From positions 1 through 46,313 of the forward strand of contig JAAUPA010000007.1 in NCBI GenBank assembly GCA_012034615.1: a stretch of 46,313 bases of DNA. Reading direction: 5' to 3'. This stretch comes from Leptolyngbyaceae cyanobacterium CSU_1_4 (GTDB lineage Bacteria > Cyanobacteriota > Cyanobacteriia > Elainellales > Elainellaceae). Below the pieces are notes generated by a model. It was not told where the DNA came from. It worked only from the letters and a program-made list of their open reading frames with translations, and made no database searches. Below, one piece after another: positions 17,361-25,956 of this stretch. The first letter of the stretch is position 1; each line of letters begins with the position of its first letter. The position numbers were made by a program, and so were the translations under genes.

Positions 17361-18046
17361 GCCCCAACCTCCAACCCCTTCAACCGATAGCCCAGACCAT
17401 GCACGGTTTCAATTAAATCGGGCGGCGCACCTGCTGCCCTGAGCTTGTGCCGTAAGCCTTTAATGTGCGTGCGTACAGTCTCCTCAGTCGGCGGCTCTTC
17501 TAGCGACCACAGCCGCTCTAAAATTTGACTGCTGCTAAAGACCCGCCGCCCATTGCGCAGAAATAATTCTAAAAGCCCATATTCTTTAGGAGTGAGGGCT
17601 AACAATTTTTCTCGATACGATACTTCGCAACTGCTAGGGTCGAGCCGCAATTCGCCCAACTCATAAACCGTCGGTAAGGCAGCACCGCCACTGCGCCGCA
17701 GCAAGGATCGAATCCGCGCTAGTAGCTCGGTTAAATCAAAGGGTTTAATTAAATAATCATCGGCTCCTGCATCTAGACCTAAAACGCGATCGCCCACTGT
17801 ATCTCTTGCGGTCAGCATTAAAATGGGCGTGATACAATTCTGCGATCGAATCTTACGACAAAGGCTAACGCCATCCATATCGGGCAGCATAACATCCAAC
17901 AAAATCAGGTCATAGGTGTAAGCCTCGACCAAATCCCAAGCGCTGCCCCCTTCATATGCCACATCAATCACATAATTTTGATCAGTCAGATCTTCTGCCA
18001 ATGCATCTGCAATGCGTTCATCATCTTCAACGAGTAGAATTTTCAT
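17357..18046 (-). CDS. rppA: OmpR-family response regulator, RppA/NrsR-like
   Basis: The 229-residue protein has a receiver domain (1-120) with the acidic pair E-D-D, phospho-acceptor Asp51 in L-L-D-V-M-L-P, the Thr in L-T-A-R-D-T and the Lys in I-K-P-F. A winged-helix DNA-binding domain follows (about 130-225), ending in E-T-V-H-G-L-G-Y-R-L. The resemblance to cyanobacterial RppA is strong, especially V-R-T-H-I-K-G-L-R-H-K-L and the double Pro linker. The ATG at 18046 is chosen because AAGGAG lies seven bases upstream; a longer reading from 18064 lacks support. It overlaps its kinase gene by four bases. The kinase reading is broken in this sequence, so the pair may or may not be functional. 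Confidence 0.82.
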   Translation of the reverse strand: MKILLVEDDERIADALAEDLTDQNYVIDVAYEGGSAWDLVEAYTYDLILLDVMLPDMDGVSLCRKIRSQNCITPILMLTARDTVGDRVLGLDAGADDYLIKPFDLTELLARIRSLLRRSGGAALPTVYELGELRLDPSSCEVSYREKLLALTPKEYGLLELFLRNGRRVFSSSQILERLWSLEEPPTEETVRTHIKGLRHKLRAAGAPPDLIETVHGLGYRLKGLEVGA

Positions 18047-18113
18047 CGTTTTACTCCTTCTCAATGAGCTACGGCAGATGCTCTCCTACGATAGTGGAAA
18101 GAGTGGTTGATGT

Positions 18114-18160
18114 AAAAATAATTAATCAGGAGCAAGCAAATACCTTCTCCTGATTAATTA
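18114..18160 (-). terminator. Rho-independent terminator of the DUF4168 gene
   Basis: On the minus strand TAATTAATCAGGAG pairs perfectly with CTCCTGATTAATTA (14 bp; plus 18119-18132 and 18147-18160) and is followed by TTTTT. It lies 32-73 bp past the DUF4168 stop and just upstream of the rppA start, so it separates the two minus-strand units. Confidence 0.8.
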
Positions 18161-18191
18161 GATTAATTATTTTTTCAGGGCTTAGAAAATC

Positions 18192-19289
18192 CTAATTGTT
18201 CAGGATTTGCTGCAACTGTTGCTGCAAATCAGCATCTTGACGAACCGCAGTCAAAATTTCGTTAAACCGCGTCAGCTCCAATCCTTGAGACTCAACTGCC
18301 TGCACCCTACGAGTTTGAGTTTCACTTTGAATAGTTTCTAGCTGTGTCGCAACCTGTTGAACTGCTTGCTGTTCTTGGGGTGTTGCGGGCGTGCTAGCTT
18401 GAGCAGTGGTAGGAGACTGTTGGACACTATACAATTCTCTAAATCGATCTTCTGATAGCCCTGCTTTTTTAATGGCTTCACTAACTTGCTGTTGCGCCGT
18501 TTTTTGAATCTCTTGCAACTGTGGAATAACCTCAGCAAACTTTTGTAGCTCTGCCGGACTCACTGCCGCAGGTGTTTCTGTTGCAGGTGCTCCACTGGGA
18601 GACTGGGGTGAAGTGGGAGCGGCGCTAGGAGCCTCAGGCGATGCAGGTGCCCTAGTTGGGCTCTGCGCCGGAGTGGTGCCAGGAGCATTAGGAGTTTGGG
18701 CAGACGCAGGAGTCTCAGTTCTGAGGGCATCAGCCTCTCCCTTCGTCAGGGTGGCAGCCTTACCATCACTAGGAACCATGCTCGGGGCAGGAGTTGCAGT
18801 TGGAGAATTTGCGCCAGGTGCAGTCAAGCTTTGAGGCTCGGGTGCGGGAGAGGCAGGCATTGCTGAACCAGGAGTTGAACCGGGAGATTCCATGCTGTCT
18901 GAAGATGGTTTGTCGCCGGGACTCATGCTGCCACTAGGTTCAGGAGCAGAAGGTTCAACACTGGGTGGAGTGGTTTCGCTGGGGAGAGAGAATTGGGGAG
19001 AATCTGTAGGAGCCATTTGGGGTTCTACAGAGGCTGGAGGAACTGCCGACTCACGAGGCTCAGAACTGGAGGGAACGGCGGTAGGTTGTTCTCCGTCTGG
19101 GCAGCGAGAGTTAAGGGGAGTCACTTCGCAGAGAATTTTCATTCCTTCTGCTGACATCACAATGTCTTCAGGAGCAGAGGATTCGTTGGAAGTCTGGGAT
19201 AGGGCTGGAAGACTAACCAAGAGGCTTGCACCCGCAGCGCTCATAACTAGAAGATTTTTAAGCAAATTTGAGCGATCGCGCATGATCAT
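18192..19289 (-). CDS. DUF4168 domain protein with long Pro/Ser/Ala linker
   Basis: The 365-residue protein starts with a Sec signal peptide (about 1-31: charged start, A-A-G-A-S-L-L-V-S-L-P-A-L-S-Q) and should be exported. Residues about 65-245 are a low-complexity linker rich in Pro, Ser, Ala and Thr. The C-terminal 120 residues contain the DUF4168 pattern, two related helical halves: E-L-Q-K-F-A-E-V-I-P-Q-L-Q-E-I with G-L-S-E-D-R-F-R-E-L-Y, and Q-V-A-T-Q-L-E-T-I with G-L-E-L-T-R-F-N-E-I-L. Function is unknown; the family is common in cyanobacterial periplasm. The ATG at 19289 has GGAG eight bases upstream. It ends at a strong terminator. Confidence 0.75.
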   Translation of the reverse strand: MIMRDRSNLLKNLLVMSAAGASLLVSLPALSQTSNESSAPEDIVMSAEGMKILCEVTPLNSRCPDGEQPTAVPSSSEPRESAVPPASVEPQMAPTDSPQFSLPSETTPPSVEPSAPEPSGSMSPGDKPSSDSMESPGSTPGSAMPASPAPEPQSLTAPGANSPTATPAPSMVPSDGKAATLTKGEADALRTETPASAQTPNAPGTTPAQSPTRAPASPEAPSAAPTSPQSPSGAPATETPAAVSPAELQKFAEVIPQLQEIQKTAQQQVSEAIKKAGLSEDRFRELYSVQQSPTTAQASTPATPQEQQAVQQVATQLETIQSETQTRRVQAVESQGLELTRFNEILTAVRQDADLQQQLQQILNN

Positions 19290-20052
19290 TATTAAGGCTC
19301 CTAATCGTGTGATGTTGTGCTGGTGGGATTGATTTTTGAACCCCTATCAACCAACGGGTTGAGAGTTTTGGAGAGATGAAGTCTCTAAAAACTCTTGTCA
19401 GTTGGCAATAGGAATACTTTGTACTTTGATCTCGTGAGTCGGTGGATAAGGCAACCTTTCACTGCATCATCGAGGAATAATGGACTCATCAAGCTACAGA
19501 TGAATGACTAGCTCATGAGCCGATTACAGCAGTCATAAAGCTTTAATGAAATGAAATGCTGCTGATAGACTAAGGAGTCTGTAATCAAAAGAGCAACTCT
19601 CAATAAATTCGACTTTTGCAATCTGGAAATGCTGTCTCTAAGAGATTTCCTGAGGCTTAAGTCTAATGAGGAAAGCTTGACTGGTTAAGCATCACTGAAC
19701 CTCCATTGAAGATAGGCGAAGTATAGATAGTTACAGTTAATCGCCAACTCAAACTACACTAAAGGTAAGATGTGAAGTTTTTGTGAAGAGAAATCCGAAC
19801 TGGCGCTGTAACCTTGGCGCTGAAACAGTTAGAGAAATATTACTACTTTCTAATTCCCGATTATTTCTGCATCCTAAATTTTTATGAGCTCCCTTAAGTT
19901 ACCTCTTTTGACGGATGCACATTGATGATTTATTAATGCGATCGCCCTTCTAAAAAGAGTTGATTTTGCTCTACGAAAATAGACCTTGAGCGAAATAAAA
20001 TGGATGACCGGCTGATGAGTTCTAAAAGATTAATGAAAAAGAAAAAACAGGC
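19290..20052. other. 763-bp gene-free region between the DUF4168 gene and ssrA
   Basis: No reading frame here looks like a gene. Near 19360-19399 an imperfect inverted repeat (AGAGTTTTGGAGA / TCTCTAAAAACTCT) sits upstream of the DUF4168 gene and could be part of its leader. The rest is A/T-rich with scattered TGA/TAA codons in every frame and no recognised RNA. An unannotated small RNA cannot be ruled out. Confidence 0.4.
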
Positions 20053-20081
20053 ATAAAAAGGGGTGCGTTACCAACGCACCC
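20053..20081 (-). terminator. Rho-independent terminator of ssrA
   Basis: On the minus strand GGGTGCGTT-GGT-AACGCACCC forms a 9-bp perfect stem with a 3-base loop, followed by CTTTTTATG. It starts 14 bases after the tmRNA 3' end. Confidence 0.88.
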
Positions 20082-20094
20082 TACTTTAGCGGGA

Positions 20095-20473
20095 TGGAGC
20101 TGACGGGAGTCGAACCCGTGTCCGCCCTGGGTATTAATATTCCGATCATTCACAGGTTTAGCTTATCTAGTCCTCTAAGCGGGAGCCGTCTATTGTCCCA
20201 GACGGGGGATTCTCTAATTGAGTCTTAGCGAGTTTTTAACTAGAGGAACCAAACTCGAGCATCCGTTGGGGTTGGTCTACACTCTTAACGGAGTCGGACT
20301 GTAGACGCTCGAACCTATAAGAGGTTTTTAGGCAACCGCAGCTGCTTTACGAGCAAAGGGTACGATGTTGTTCGCATGTACGTGTTTTGAGCCATTGATT
20401 TGCGAGAGTTAGCCCGCTCTCGACCTGCATCGCGAAATAACGTTCGCCAAAACGTCGAAACCGTGACAGCCCC
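20095..20473 (-). ncRNA. ssrA: tmRNA (transfer-messenger RNA)
   Basis: The minus-strand 5' end GGGGCTGTCACGGTTTCGAC is the universal tmRNA start, and the 3' end has the tRNA-like T-arm GGTTCGACTCC and CAGCTCCA. GGGGCTG pairs with CAGCTCC as the acceptor stem. The tag reading frame (20328-20375) encodes ANNIVPFARKAAAVA and a stop, the cyanobacterial proteolysis tag. The 379-nt one-piece form is normal for cyanobacteria. It rescues stalled ribosomes by trans-translation with SmpB. CCA is not encoded. It ends at a clear terminator. Confidence 0.96.
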
Positions 20474-20567
20474 GTGTTTTGTCTGTTCATTATACTTGCT
20501 TGTACAGTATAACGTCTAGCCAGGTTTTGGGTTTGCGAGGTTAACCGAATCAGAAGAGTCCTTTAAT

Positions 20568-21347
20568 TTAGACGAATCGAGTTAACTGCACTCGATATCG
20601 CTCTTTTCGCGTGACCGAAACTTCGCCAATTTCTAGCCGCCCTTTGCCCCGAATCGCAACCAAATCTCCGGGTTTAAGCTGATGGCTCGACTGCGTGATG
20701 TCTTTCCAATTGACTCGGACATCGCCGCTGTTGATTAAATCTGCCATTTTGCTACGCGACATGCCAAAACCTGCCGAGGCAACTGCATCTAACCGCATAG
20801 AGGCTTCGGTAGTGGTGAGTTCTTTTTTCTTCGGTTCGCGTAGCTTCAGTTCACTCCAGTCAATTCGGCGCGTTTTGACGGGCACCGATCGCACCTGAGT
20901 GAGACTTTGCTCTAAAAATTCCACCATTTCGGGCACCACGATCGCCTGAGCGCCGCGTTCACCTAAAACCAGAATATCGCCCACTTTCTCGCGCACAATG
21001 CCTGTGCCCAACAGCGCTCCTAAGAAATCTCGATGGGTCGCTTGATCGAAGAGGAAGTTTCCGGCAATATCGAGGGCTGCGACCGCGACTTGGGAGGTCT
21101 CTAGGGGAAGATCGGCATGGGCGATCGCCACGCGCTGACGTTCGGCTTGGGGATATCCGCCCCAAGGGAGTAGTTCCACTTCAGTGAGTCGTGCAAAAAC
21201 TTGTTGTACCTCGGCTAATTCGGGCGGTGATAAAAAATCAGAGGCAACAATGTCCCAGGTTTTCAGCGCTTGCTCGGCTTGGTCAATGACCCGGACGATC
21301 GCTTCTCGATTTTCAACGCCCTTAAGGAGTTCTTCTCGTGGCAGCAT
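20568..21347 (-). CDS. Photosystem II S4 domain protein (YlmH-like RNA-binding)
   Basis: The 259-residue protein matches the cyanobacterial/plastid 'photosystem II S4 domain' family. The N-terminal two-thirds is YlmH-like (W-G-G-Y-P-Q-A-E-R near 82-90, and F-L-G-A-L-L-G-T-G-I-V-R-E-K-V-G-D-I near 130-147). The C-terminal S4 RNA-binding domain (about 180-245) shows R-L-D-A-V-A-S-A-G-F-G-M-S-R-S-K and G-D-V-R-V-N-W-K. YlmH relatives bind ribosomal or tRNA-like RNA and have been linked to ribosome rescue, which is interesting beside ssrA, though that link is inference. No membrane segment is present. The gene is divergent from the MATE exporter. Confidence 0.85.
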   Translation of the reverse strand: MLPREELLKGVENREAIVRVIDQAEQALKTWDIVASDFLSPPELAEVQQVFARLTEVELLPWGGYPQAERQRVAIAHADLPLETSQVAVAALDIAGNFLFDQATHRDFLGALLGTGIVREKVGDILVLGERGAQAIVVPEMVEFLEQSLTQVRSVPVKTRRIDWSELKLREPKKKELTTTEASMRLDAVASAGFGMSRSKMADLINSGDVRVNWKDITQSSHQLKPGDLVAIRGKGRLEIGEVSVTRKERYRVQLTRFV

Positions 21348-21420
21348 GGATGAGTTTGTGTAATGCTTTTCAATTTTATCGAGACTTTAGGGTTGTGCGT
21401 AAGCAGGGTGAAGAGTAGTT

Positions 21421-22788
21421 GTGTCAATTCGATCTCAAATCAGTTCTGAAATTCGGGCTTCTTTATTTTTGGCGCTTCCTCTAGCTGGGGCACAGATGGC
21501 GCAAGCAGCGATCGCTTTTGTTGATACTGCCATGATGGGGAAACTGGGCAGCTCAATATTGGCGGCAGGAGGCTTGGGCGCAATTAGCTTTGGCGCATTG
21601 CTGATTGTGGGTTCGGGAATTGTGGCGGCAGTGAGCCCTCTGGCTGCCGAGGCGTATGGGGCAGGACAGCCGCAAAAAGTAGGGCAGGTCATTCGTCAGG
21701 GGTTTGGATTGGCGGTGTTGGTGGCGTTGCCCACTATGGTGTTGATTTGGCAAATGCGATCGCTGTTCAGTTCAATGGGTCAGCCGCCGGAGCTTTTAGA
21801 GCAAACAGAGCGTTATTTGCGGGCGATCGTTTGGGGCTATTTGCCGGGTTTAGGGTTTGCTGTTTTGAAAGACTTTGCTTCGGCGATTTCAAAACCTCGC
21901 TCAGTCATCATCATTACGCTGTGCAGTGTGCCGCTGAATATCATCGGGAATGATGTGCTGATGTATGGCAAATTTGGATTGCCGGCGTTGGGTTTAGAGG
22001 GAATTGGCTGGTCGAGTACTATTGTATTGTGGGTGATGTTTTTGGCGATCGCTCTTCATATTCATCACCAACGACAATTTAGAATTTATGGCATCTTTCG
22101 AGGCTTCCCAACGTTCGATCGCCACCTGATTCAAGAGCTGCTTCACATTGGGCTACCCATTGGCATCATTGCTTTCGTCGAAACAGGGCTTTTCACCGTT
22201 ACGACTTACCTCATTGGACAAATGGGTGTCGCACCCTTAGCCGCCCATCAAATTGCCTTAGAAACCGCAGGCGTAACCTTTCGGATTCCCTTAGGCATTG
22301 CTTTTGCCACGACGGCTCGAGTCGGACAATTAAGGGGGCAGAACAATCCCCGAGGTGCTCGGTTTGCCGGATATGTGGGCATTGCCTTGGGCGCGGCTTT
22401 TATGTGTGGTACCGCGATTTTATTTTGGACGATCCCTCGCCCCATTGTGGCGCTATTTTTGGATATTCAAGATCCTGCTAACAGCAAAGTGGTTGAACTG
22501 GCTCAGGTGCTTTTGGGCGTGGCGGCTACGTTTCAACTTTTTGACGGTATTCAGGTGATTGCGGCTGGGGCGCTGCGAGGTTTAAAGGACACTCGTATTC
22601 CCATGGTGATTGGTATATTTGCTTATTGGGGCATTGGGTTAGGGAGTGGCTACGGATTCGGCATGGTGTTGGGTTGGGGCGCGGTGGGGCTCTGGTGGGG
22701 GCTGGCGCTGGGGTTGGCGGTTGCTGCGGGCGTGCTGACTTGGCGGTTTAGTACAATTCACTTACAGCCATCAGAGCAAATACGGTAG
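21421..22788 (+). CDS. MATE family efflux transporter
   Basis: The 455-residue protein has about 12 hydrophobic helices and MATE features. In the first half are P-L-A-G-A-Q-M-A-Q-A-A-I-A-F-V-D-T-A-M-M-G and S-P-L-A-A-E-A-Y-G-A-G; in the second half, I-G-L-P-I-G near 238 and A-A-G-A-L-R-G-L-K-D-T near 385. It should export organic cations or small toxic compounds across the inner membrane using Na+ or H+. The substrate is unknown. The start is GTG at 21421, close behind AAGAGTAGTT, a weak ribosome site. It is divergent from the S4 protein gene (73 bp apart). The downstream SLH gene is separated by a tandem repeat array. Confidence 0.87.
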   Translation: MSIRSQISSEIRASLFLALPLAGAQMAQAAIAFVDTAMMGKLGSSILAAGGLGAISFGALLIVGSGIVAAVSPLAAEAYGAGQPQKVGQVIRQGFGLAVLVALPTMVLIWQMRSLFSSMGQPPELLEQTERYLRAIVWGYLPGLGFAVLKDFASAISKPRSVIIITLCSVPLNIIGNDVLMYGKFGLPALGLEGIGWSSTIVLWVMFLAIALHIHHQRQFRIYGIFRGFPTFDRHLIQELLHIGLPIGIIAFVETGLFTVTTYLIGQMGVAPLAAHQIALETAGVTFRIPLGIAFATTARVGQLRGQNNPRGARFAGYVGIALGAAFMCGTAILFWTIPRPIVALFLDIQDPANSKVVELAQVLLGVAATFQLFDGIQVIAAGALRGLKDTRIPMVIGIFAYWGIGLGSGYGFGMVLGWGAVGLWWGLALGLAVAAGVLTWRFSTIHLQPSEQIR

Positions 22789-22834
22789 GGTTAGAATCAA
22801 AGAAGAGCAGATTGCATCGATCGATCTGATACAG

Positions 22835-22899
22835 TTGCCCGTGATAATTGCCCGTGATAATTGCCCGTGATAATTGTCCGTGATAATTGCCCGTGATAT
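22835..22899. repeat. Tandem array of a 13-bp unit, five copies
   Basis: TTGCCCGTGATAA repeats with an exact 13-bp period at 22835, 22848, 22861, 22874 (one change, TTGTCC) and 22887 (last copy incomplete). It occupies the leader of the SLH lipoprotein gene, ending 18 bp before its likely GTG start. The last copy supplies an in-frame TTG. Such arrays expand and contract by slippage, so spacing of the promoter may vary among strains. Confidence 0.9.
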
Positions 22900-22916
22900 T
22901 TACTCATCCCCTTATC

Positions 22917-23978
22917 GTGTTACCCAAGTTTTTCCTCTTCTCTGCCCTAATTTTTTTACTCCCTGCCTGTGCTAATGCTCCCTGGGCAGAGAGAGTAGGG
23001 CGATCGCTTGCACCCGATCCTCGGCTTAAAGATAATCCGGTGGCGATCGGTTCACCGTCCGCAACGCCCAGCCCCTCCCCAAGCGCTGGGACAAAGTTGC
23101 CGTCCCCTAGGGGAGCACTGCCTAGTCTTTTTACAAATGATAATCTCCTAACAAATCCAGTTCCCCAACCGGGCGACCCTGATTTTATTGGACCGATTCC
23201 TTCTGTAAAACCGCCTCCCAATGGTTTCGTGAATTCTTCAGGAAACGCTGCTGCAACGCCATCTCCATCCAGCGACCTCAGCCAAGTCTCTCCCGAATTT
23301 CAGACTTACATTACCGACTTAACCAATCTAGGTGCGCTGCAACTCCCTAACTCTCAGAGGTTTGAACCGAACAAAGCCGTTACCCGCCGCGAGTATGCCC
23401 GCTGGCTGGTTGCAGCCAATAATTTGATTTATGCCGACGTGCCCGCCCGAAAAATTCGTCTGGGCGCATCGACCGATCAACCTGCGTTCAAAGATGTTGC
23501 CACTAAAGATCCTGACTTTGGAGCCATTCAAGGCTTAGCAAACGCTGGATTAATTCCCAGTGCGCTGTCGGGTGAAAGCGGTGCAGTCAACTTTCGTCCT
23601 GATGCGCCGTTGACCCGCGAAGATTTGATTGCTTGGAAAGTTCCGGTCGATATGCGGCGATCGCTCCCCAATGCTACTCTCGACGCTATCAAAGAAAGCT
23701 GGGGCTTTCAAGACGCTGCCAAGATTGACCCCAAGGTTCTGCGAGCGGTATTAGCGGATTATCAGAACAGCGACTTATCTAACATTCGGCGCGCCTTCGG
23801 TTACACCACGCTGTTGAGTCCGAAGAAAACAGTCAGTCGGGCAGAAGCGGCGGCAGTGCTGTGGTTCTTCGGTGCGCAAGGAGACGGTTTATCAGCAAAA
23901 GATGCATTGCAATCTAATCAGCCGAATTCGCAACCCAGTGTGCAACCTAGTTTACCGCCTAATCCAATTGGTCCCTAA
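22917..23978 (+). CDS. S-layer homology (SLH) domain lipoprotein
   Basis: From GTG 22917 the product has 353 residues; a TTG at 22887 inside the repeat array would add ten. The N-terminus is a lipoprotein signal with L-L-P-A-C, so the mature protein should be lipid-anchored. A Pro/Ser/Thr-rich linker (about 45-125) leads to SLH-like modules: L-G-A-L-Q-L-P-N-S-Q-R-F-E-P-N-K-A-V-T-R-R-E-Y-A-style (about 145-175), N-F-R-P-D-A-P-L-T-R-E-D-L-I (about 230), and T-V-S-R-A-E-A-A-A-V-L-W near the end. SLH modules bind peptidoglycan-linked polymers, and cyanobacterial relatives hold the envelope together. The gene converges on cpeZ with four bases between stops. Confidence 0.78.
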   Translation: MLPKFFLFSALIFLLPACANAPWAERVGRSLAPDPRLKDNPVAIGSPSATPSPSPSAGTKLPSPRGALPSLFTNDNLLTNPVPQPGDPDFIGPIPSVKPPPNGFVNSSGNAAATPSPSSDLSQVSPEFQTYITDLTNLGALQLPNSQRFEPNKAVTRREYARWLVAANNLIYADVPARKIRLGASTDQPAFKDVATKDPDFGAIQGLANAGLIPSALSGESGAVNFRPDAPLTREDLIAWKVPVDMRRSLPNATLDAIKESWGFQDAAKIDPKVLRAVLADYQNSDLSNIRRAFGYTTLLSPKKTVSRAEAAAVLWFFGAQGDGLSAKDALQSNQPNSQPSVQPSLPPNPIGP

Positions 23979-23982
23979 GGCT

Positions 23983-24600
23983 TCATGTTCCAGGCTTGCG
24001 TCGGTACTGGCTCACCATTTCTAACCGAGACAACGCACTGGTTGCCGCTTCTCGCACATAGGCATCAGCCGATTCGTCATTCACCAACGCCGTCAGCACT
24101 TCAGCCCCCCGGCTATCCCCCACTGAAGCCAACGCATTGACAATTGAAACTGCCAACCCCACGTTATCAGTAGTTTCTAAAGCTTCAATTAAAGTATCAA
24201 GGGCAGGAGTGCCAATCTCGCCAAGCGCCATGGTTGCCGCAATATGTACGACTGGATTAGCGTCATTAAGCGCCGCTTTCAGTCCTTGCATTCCGGCTTC
24301 AGGAAACGTTTCTTCAGGATAATTGAGCGCAATTTGCGCCAACGCCTTGGCACAACTGCCGCGAACGGTAACATTATCGCTATTGAGCAAGTCTTCGACC
24401 AAAAGCGGCACAGCATCTGCACCAATTACTCCCAACGCTTTAACCGCTGCTCGCCGAAAGACGACATCATCATCGCCCATCACGTTCATCAGTTGCGCGA
24501 TCGTAGTTTCATCTCGGTTTTCTGCTAACTCAATCATGGCGCGATCGCGCAAATGCGGATTTGGATGCTTCAGTTGTTGTAGTAAGGCTTCGTTCGACAT
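23983..24600 (-). CDS. cpeZ: Phycoerythrin bilin lyase subunit CpeZ (HEAT repeats)
   Basis: The 205-residue protein is built of HEAT/PBS-lyase repeats of about 31 residues, with recurring A-V-K-A-L-G-V-I-G, A-T-M-A-L-G-E-I-G and A-A-T-S-A-L-S-R-L blocks. Length and position match CpeZ, the partner or chaperone-like subunit that assists CpeY (and other lyases) in attaching phycoerythrobilin to phycoerythrin cysteines. It follows cpeY by 35 bp on the minus strand, in the expected order after cpeBA. CpcF is a related alternative, but the phycoerythrin genes alongside favour CpeZ. Confidence 0.83.
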   Translation of the reverse strand: MSNEALLQQLKHPNPHLRDRAMIELAENRDETTIAQLMNVMGDDDVVFRRAAVKALGVIGADAVPLLVEDLLNSDNVTVRGSCAKALAQIALNYPEETFPEAGMQGLKAALNDANPVVHIAATMALGEIGTPALDTLIEALETTDNVGLAVSIVNALASVGDSRGAEVLTALVNDESADAYVREAATSALSRLEMVSQYRRKPGT

Positions 24601-24635
24601 GATGTACTTGTAAATAAAGATGGATTCAACAGAGA

Positions 24636-25898
24636 TTATTTAAACGAGTTAATTTTTGCTTGAACCAGCCAATCTGGATCGCTCCCTTCATAGCCGCTCA
24701 GATCTCCCAACTTTTCTAGCGCCATAATAGCGGTGTATTTCAAATCCCAAATTCGAGCTTCTAAGCATTTTTTAAGTTCAGGAATTGCTCGTCGATCGCC
24801 CAATTGACCCAGCGCGATCGCCGCCGCCGCCCTGGATTTTTGAAACTGAGGCTGACGGTTGTGCAGCGCTTCTACTAACAGATCATAAGCAGGCGCGTGC
24901 TGCAACCAGCCGAACAGTTTCATGACATGAAAGTGAGCGCCATAATCATTATTCGCTTCTTCCTCATAGGTGGCAAATAGCGCAGCAGGCGCAACATCTG
25001 AGTAATGATCGAGAAGGGTTTGGGTTGCCAAATAAGCCCGTCCAAAATCAGTTTCGTACAAGTCTCGGATCAGGGTAATCAGCGGCGGAACTTGCTCGTT
25101 ACGATGAACTAAATCTAACGTGTTGGGATGATCAAACAGCGTTTGTTCTAAGTAAGGCTGAACGGCGGCAAACGTAATTTCTCCCTCAGGAATACCCTGT
25201 TCTGCTAACATCCGAATGCCGCGCAGTCGGAACACCAGCGAAACCGGGCAACGCGCAATCTGAGGAATAGCATCATAGTACTTGGCATCAATCAAATCTT
25301 GAATGGAGAGGCGACGAGCAAAAACATTGGGATGTTGCAGCAGCGCCACTACTTTTTGCATATTGGTGAAATCGCGCGTGAACCGACAAACTGCTGCGAT
25401 CGCGGCACTAGAAATAGGTGCATCTTCAGAATTGACAAACCTACGAATGCGATCTAGCGCAGGCTGATAATCTAACTTGGTTAGCGTGTGAATAATCACC
25501 CGATAAGTTTGCCCCGGTTTTTCTAAAAGTTGAGCAATTTCTTCCAAGATTTCGGCATCCTGAGTGCCAATTTCTCCAATTGCCCAAACTGCATTTTCTA
25601 CGGTGTAACAATCATCTTCTGCCAAACAAGTCCGAATCACAGGTAAAGCCTGTTTTGCCTCCAGTCTGCCCAAGGTTTCAACTGATTTACGACGCACAAT
25701 GCGGTTTTCTAAAGCCGGATCGGTTTGTTGAATCGCTCGCATTAATGCCTGAATAGAGTTTTCAGACGAAAAATTAATTAAATGGGAAGCGGCAATATAG
25801 CGCGAGTCGTCTTCACTCACTTGGTCATAGGGCGTGTCTAAAAGAGCGATCGCCTGTTCTTCGGTCAAGTTAAATAAATTGAGAAATCGCTTATCCAT
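24636..25898 (-). CDS. cpeY: Phycoerythrin alpha-subunit bilin lyase CpeY
   Basis: The 420-residue HEAT-repeat protein has the E/F-type lyase start R-F-L-N-L-F-N-L-T-E-E-Q-A-I-A-L-L and repeats such as V-E-T-L-G-R-L-E-A-K-Q-A-L and E-N-A-V-W-A-I-G-E-I-G. It is much longer than CpcE (about 275) and close to CpeY (about 430). CpeY with CpeZ attaches phycoerythrobilin to Cys82 of CpeA. The gene lies downstream of cpeBA on the same strand but is separated by a terminator and a MITE-like repeat, so it may depend on read-through or its own promoter. cpeZ follows directly. Confidence 0.85.
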   Translation of the reverse strand: MDKRFLNLFNLTEEQAIALLDTPYDQVSEDDSRYIAASHLINFSSENSIQALMRAIQQTDPALENRIVRRKSVETLGRLEAKQALPVIRTCLAEDDCYTVENAVWAIGEIGTQDAEILEEIAQLLEKPGQTYRVIIHTLTKLDYQPALDRIRRFVNSEDAPISSAAIAAVCRFTRDFTNMQKVVALLQHPNVFARRLSIQDLIDAKYYDAIPQIARCPVSLVFRLRGIRMLAEQGIPEGEITFAAVQPYLEQTLFDHPNTLDLVHRNEQVPPLITLIRDLYETDFGRAYLATQTLLDHYSDVAPAALFATYEEEANNDYGAHFHVMKLFGWLQHAPAYDLLVEALHNRQPQFQKSRAAAAIALGQLGDRRAIPELKKCLEARIWDLKYTAIMALEKLGDLSGYEGSDPDWLVQAKINSFK

Positions 25899-25956
25899 AG
25901 TTGATCGTTAGGCTATGAGCTAGGTTTACCGCCTTGATTCCGAACCCTGTTTGATT

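Noticed and set aside
22835-22899. CRISPR array (regular repeats)
   Set aside because: The units are 13 bp head-to-tail with no spacers, and no cas gene is nearby. The same applies to the 8-bp array at 46191.
23983-25898. CpcE/CpcF phycocyanobilin lyase
   Set aside because: The first protein is 420 residues, far longer than CpcE, and the pair follows cpeBA; CpeY/CpeZ fits better.
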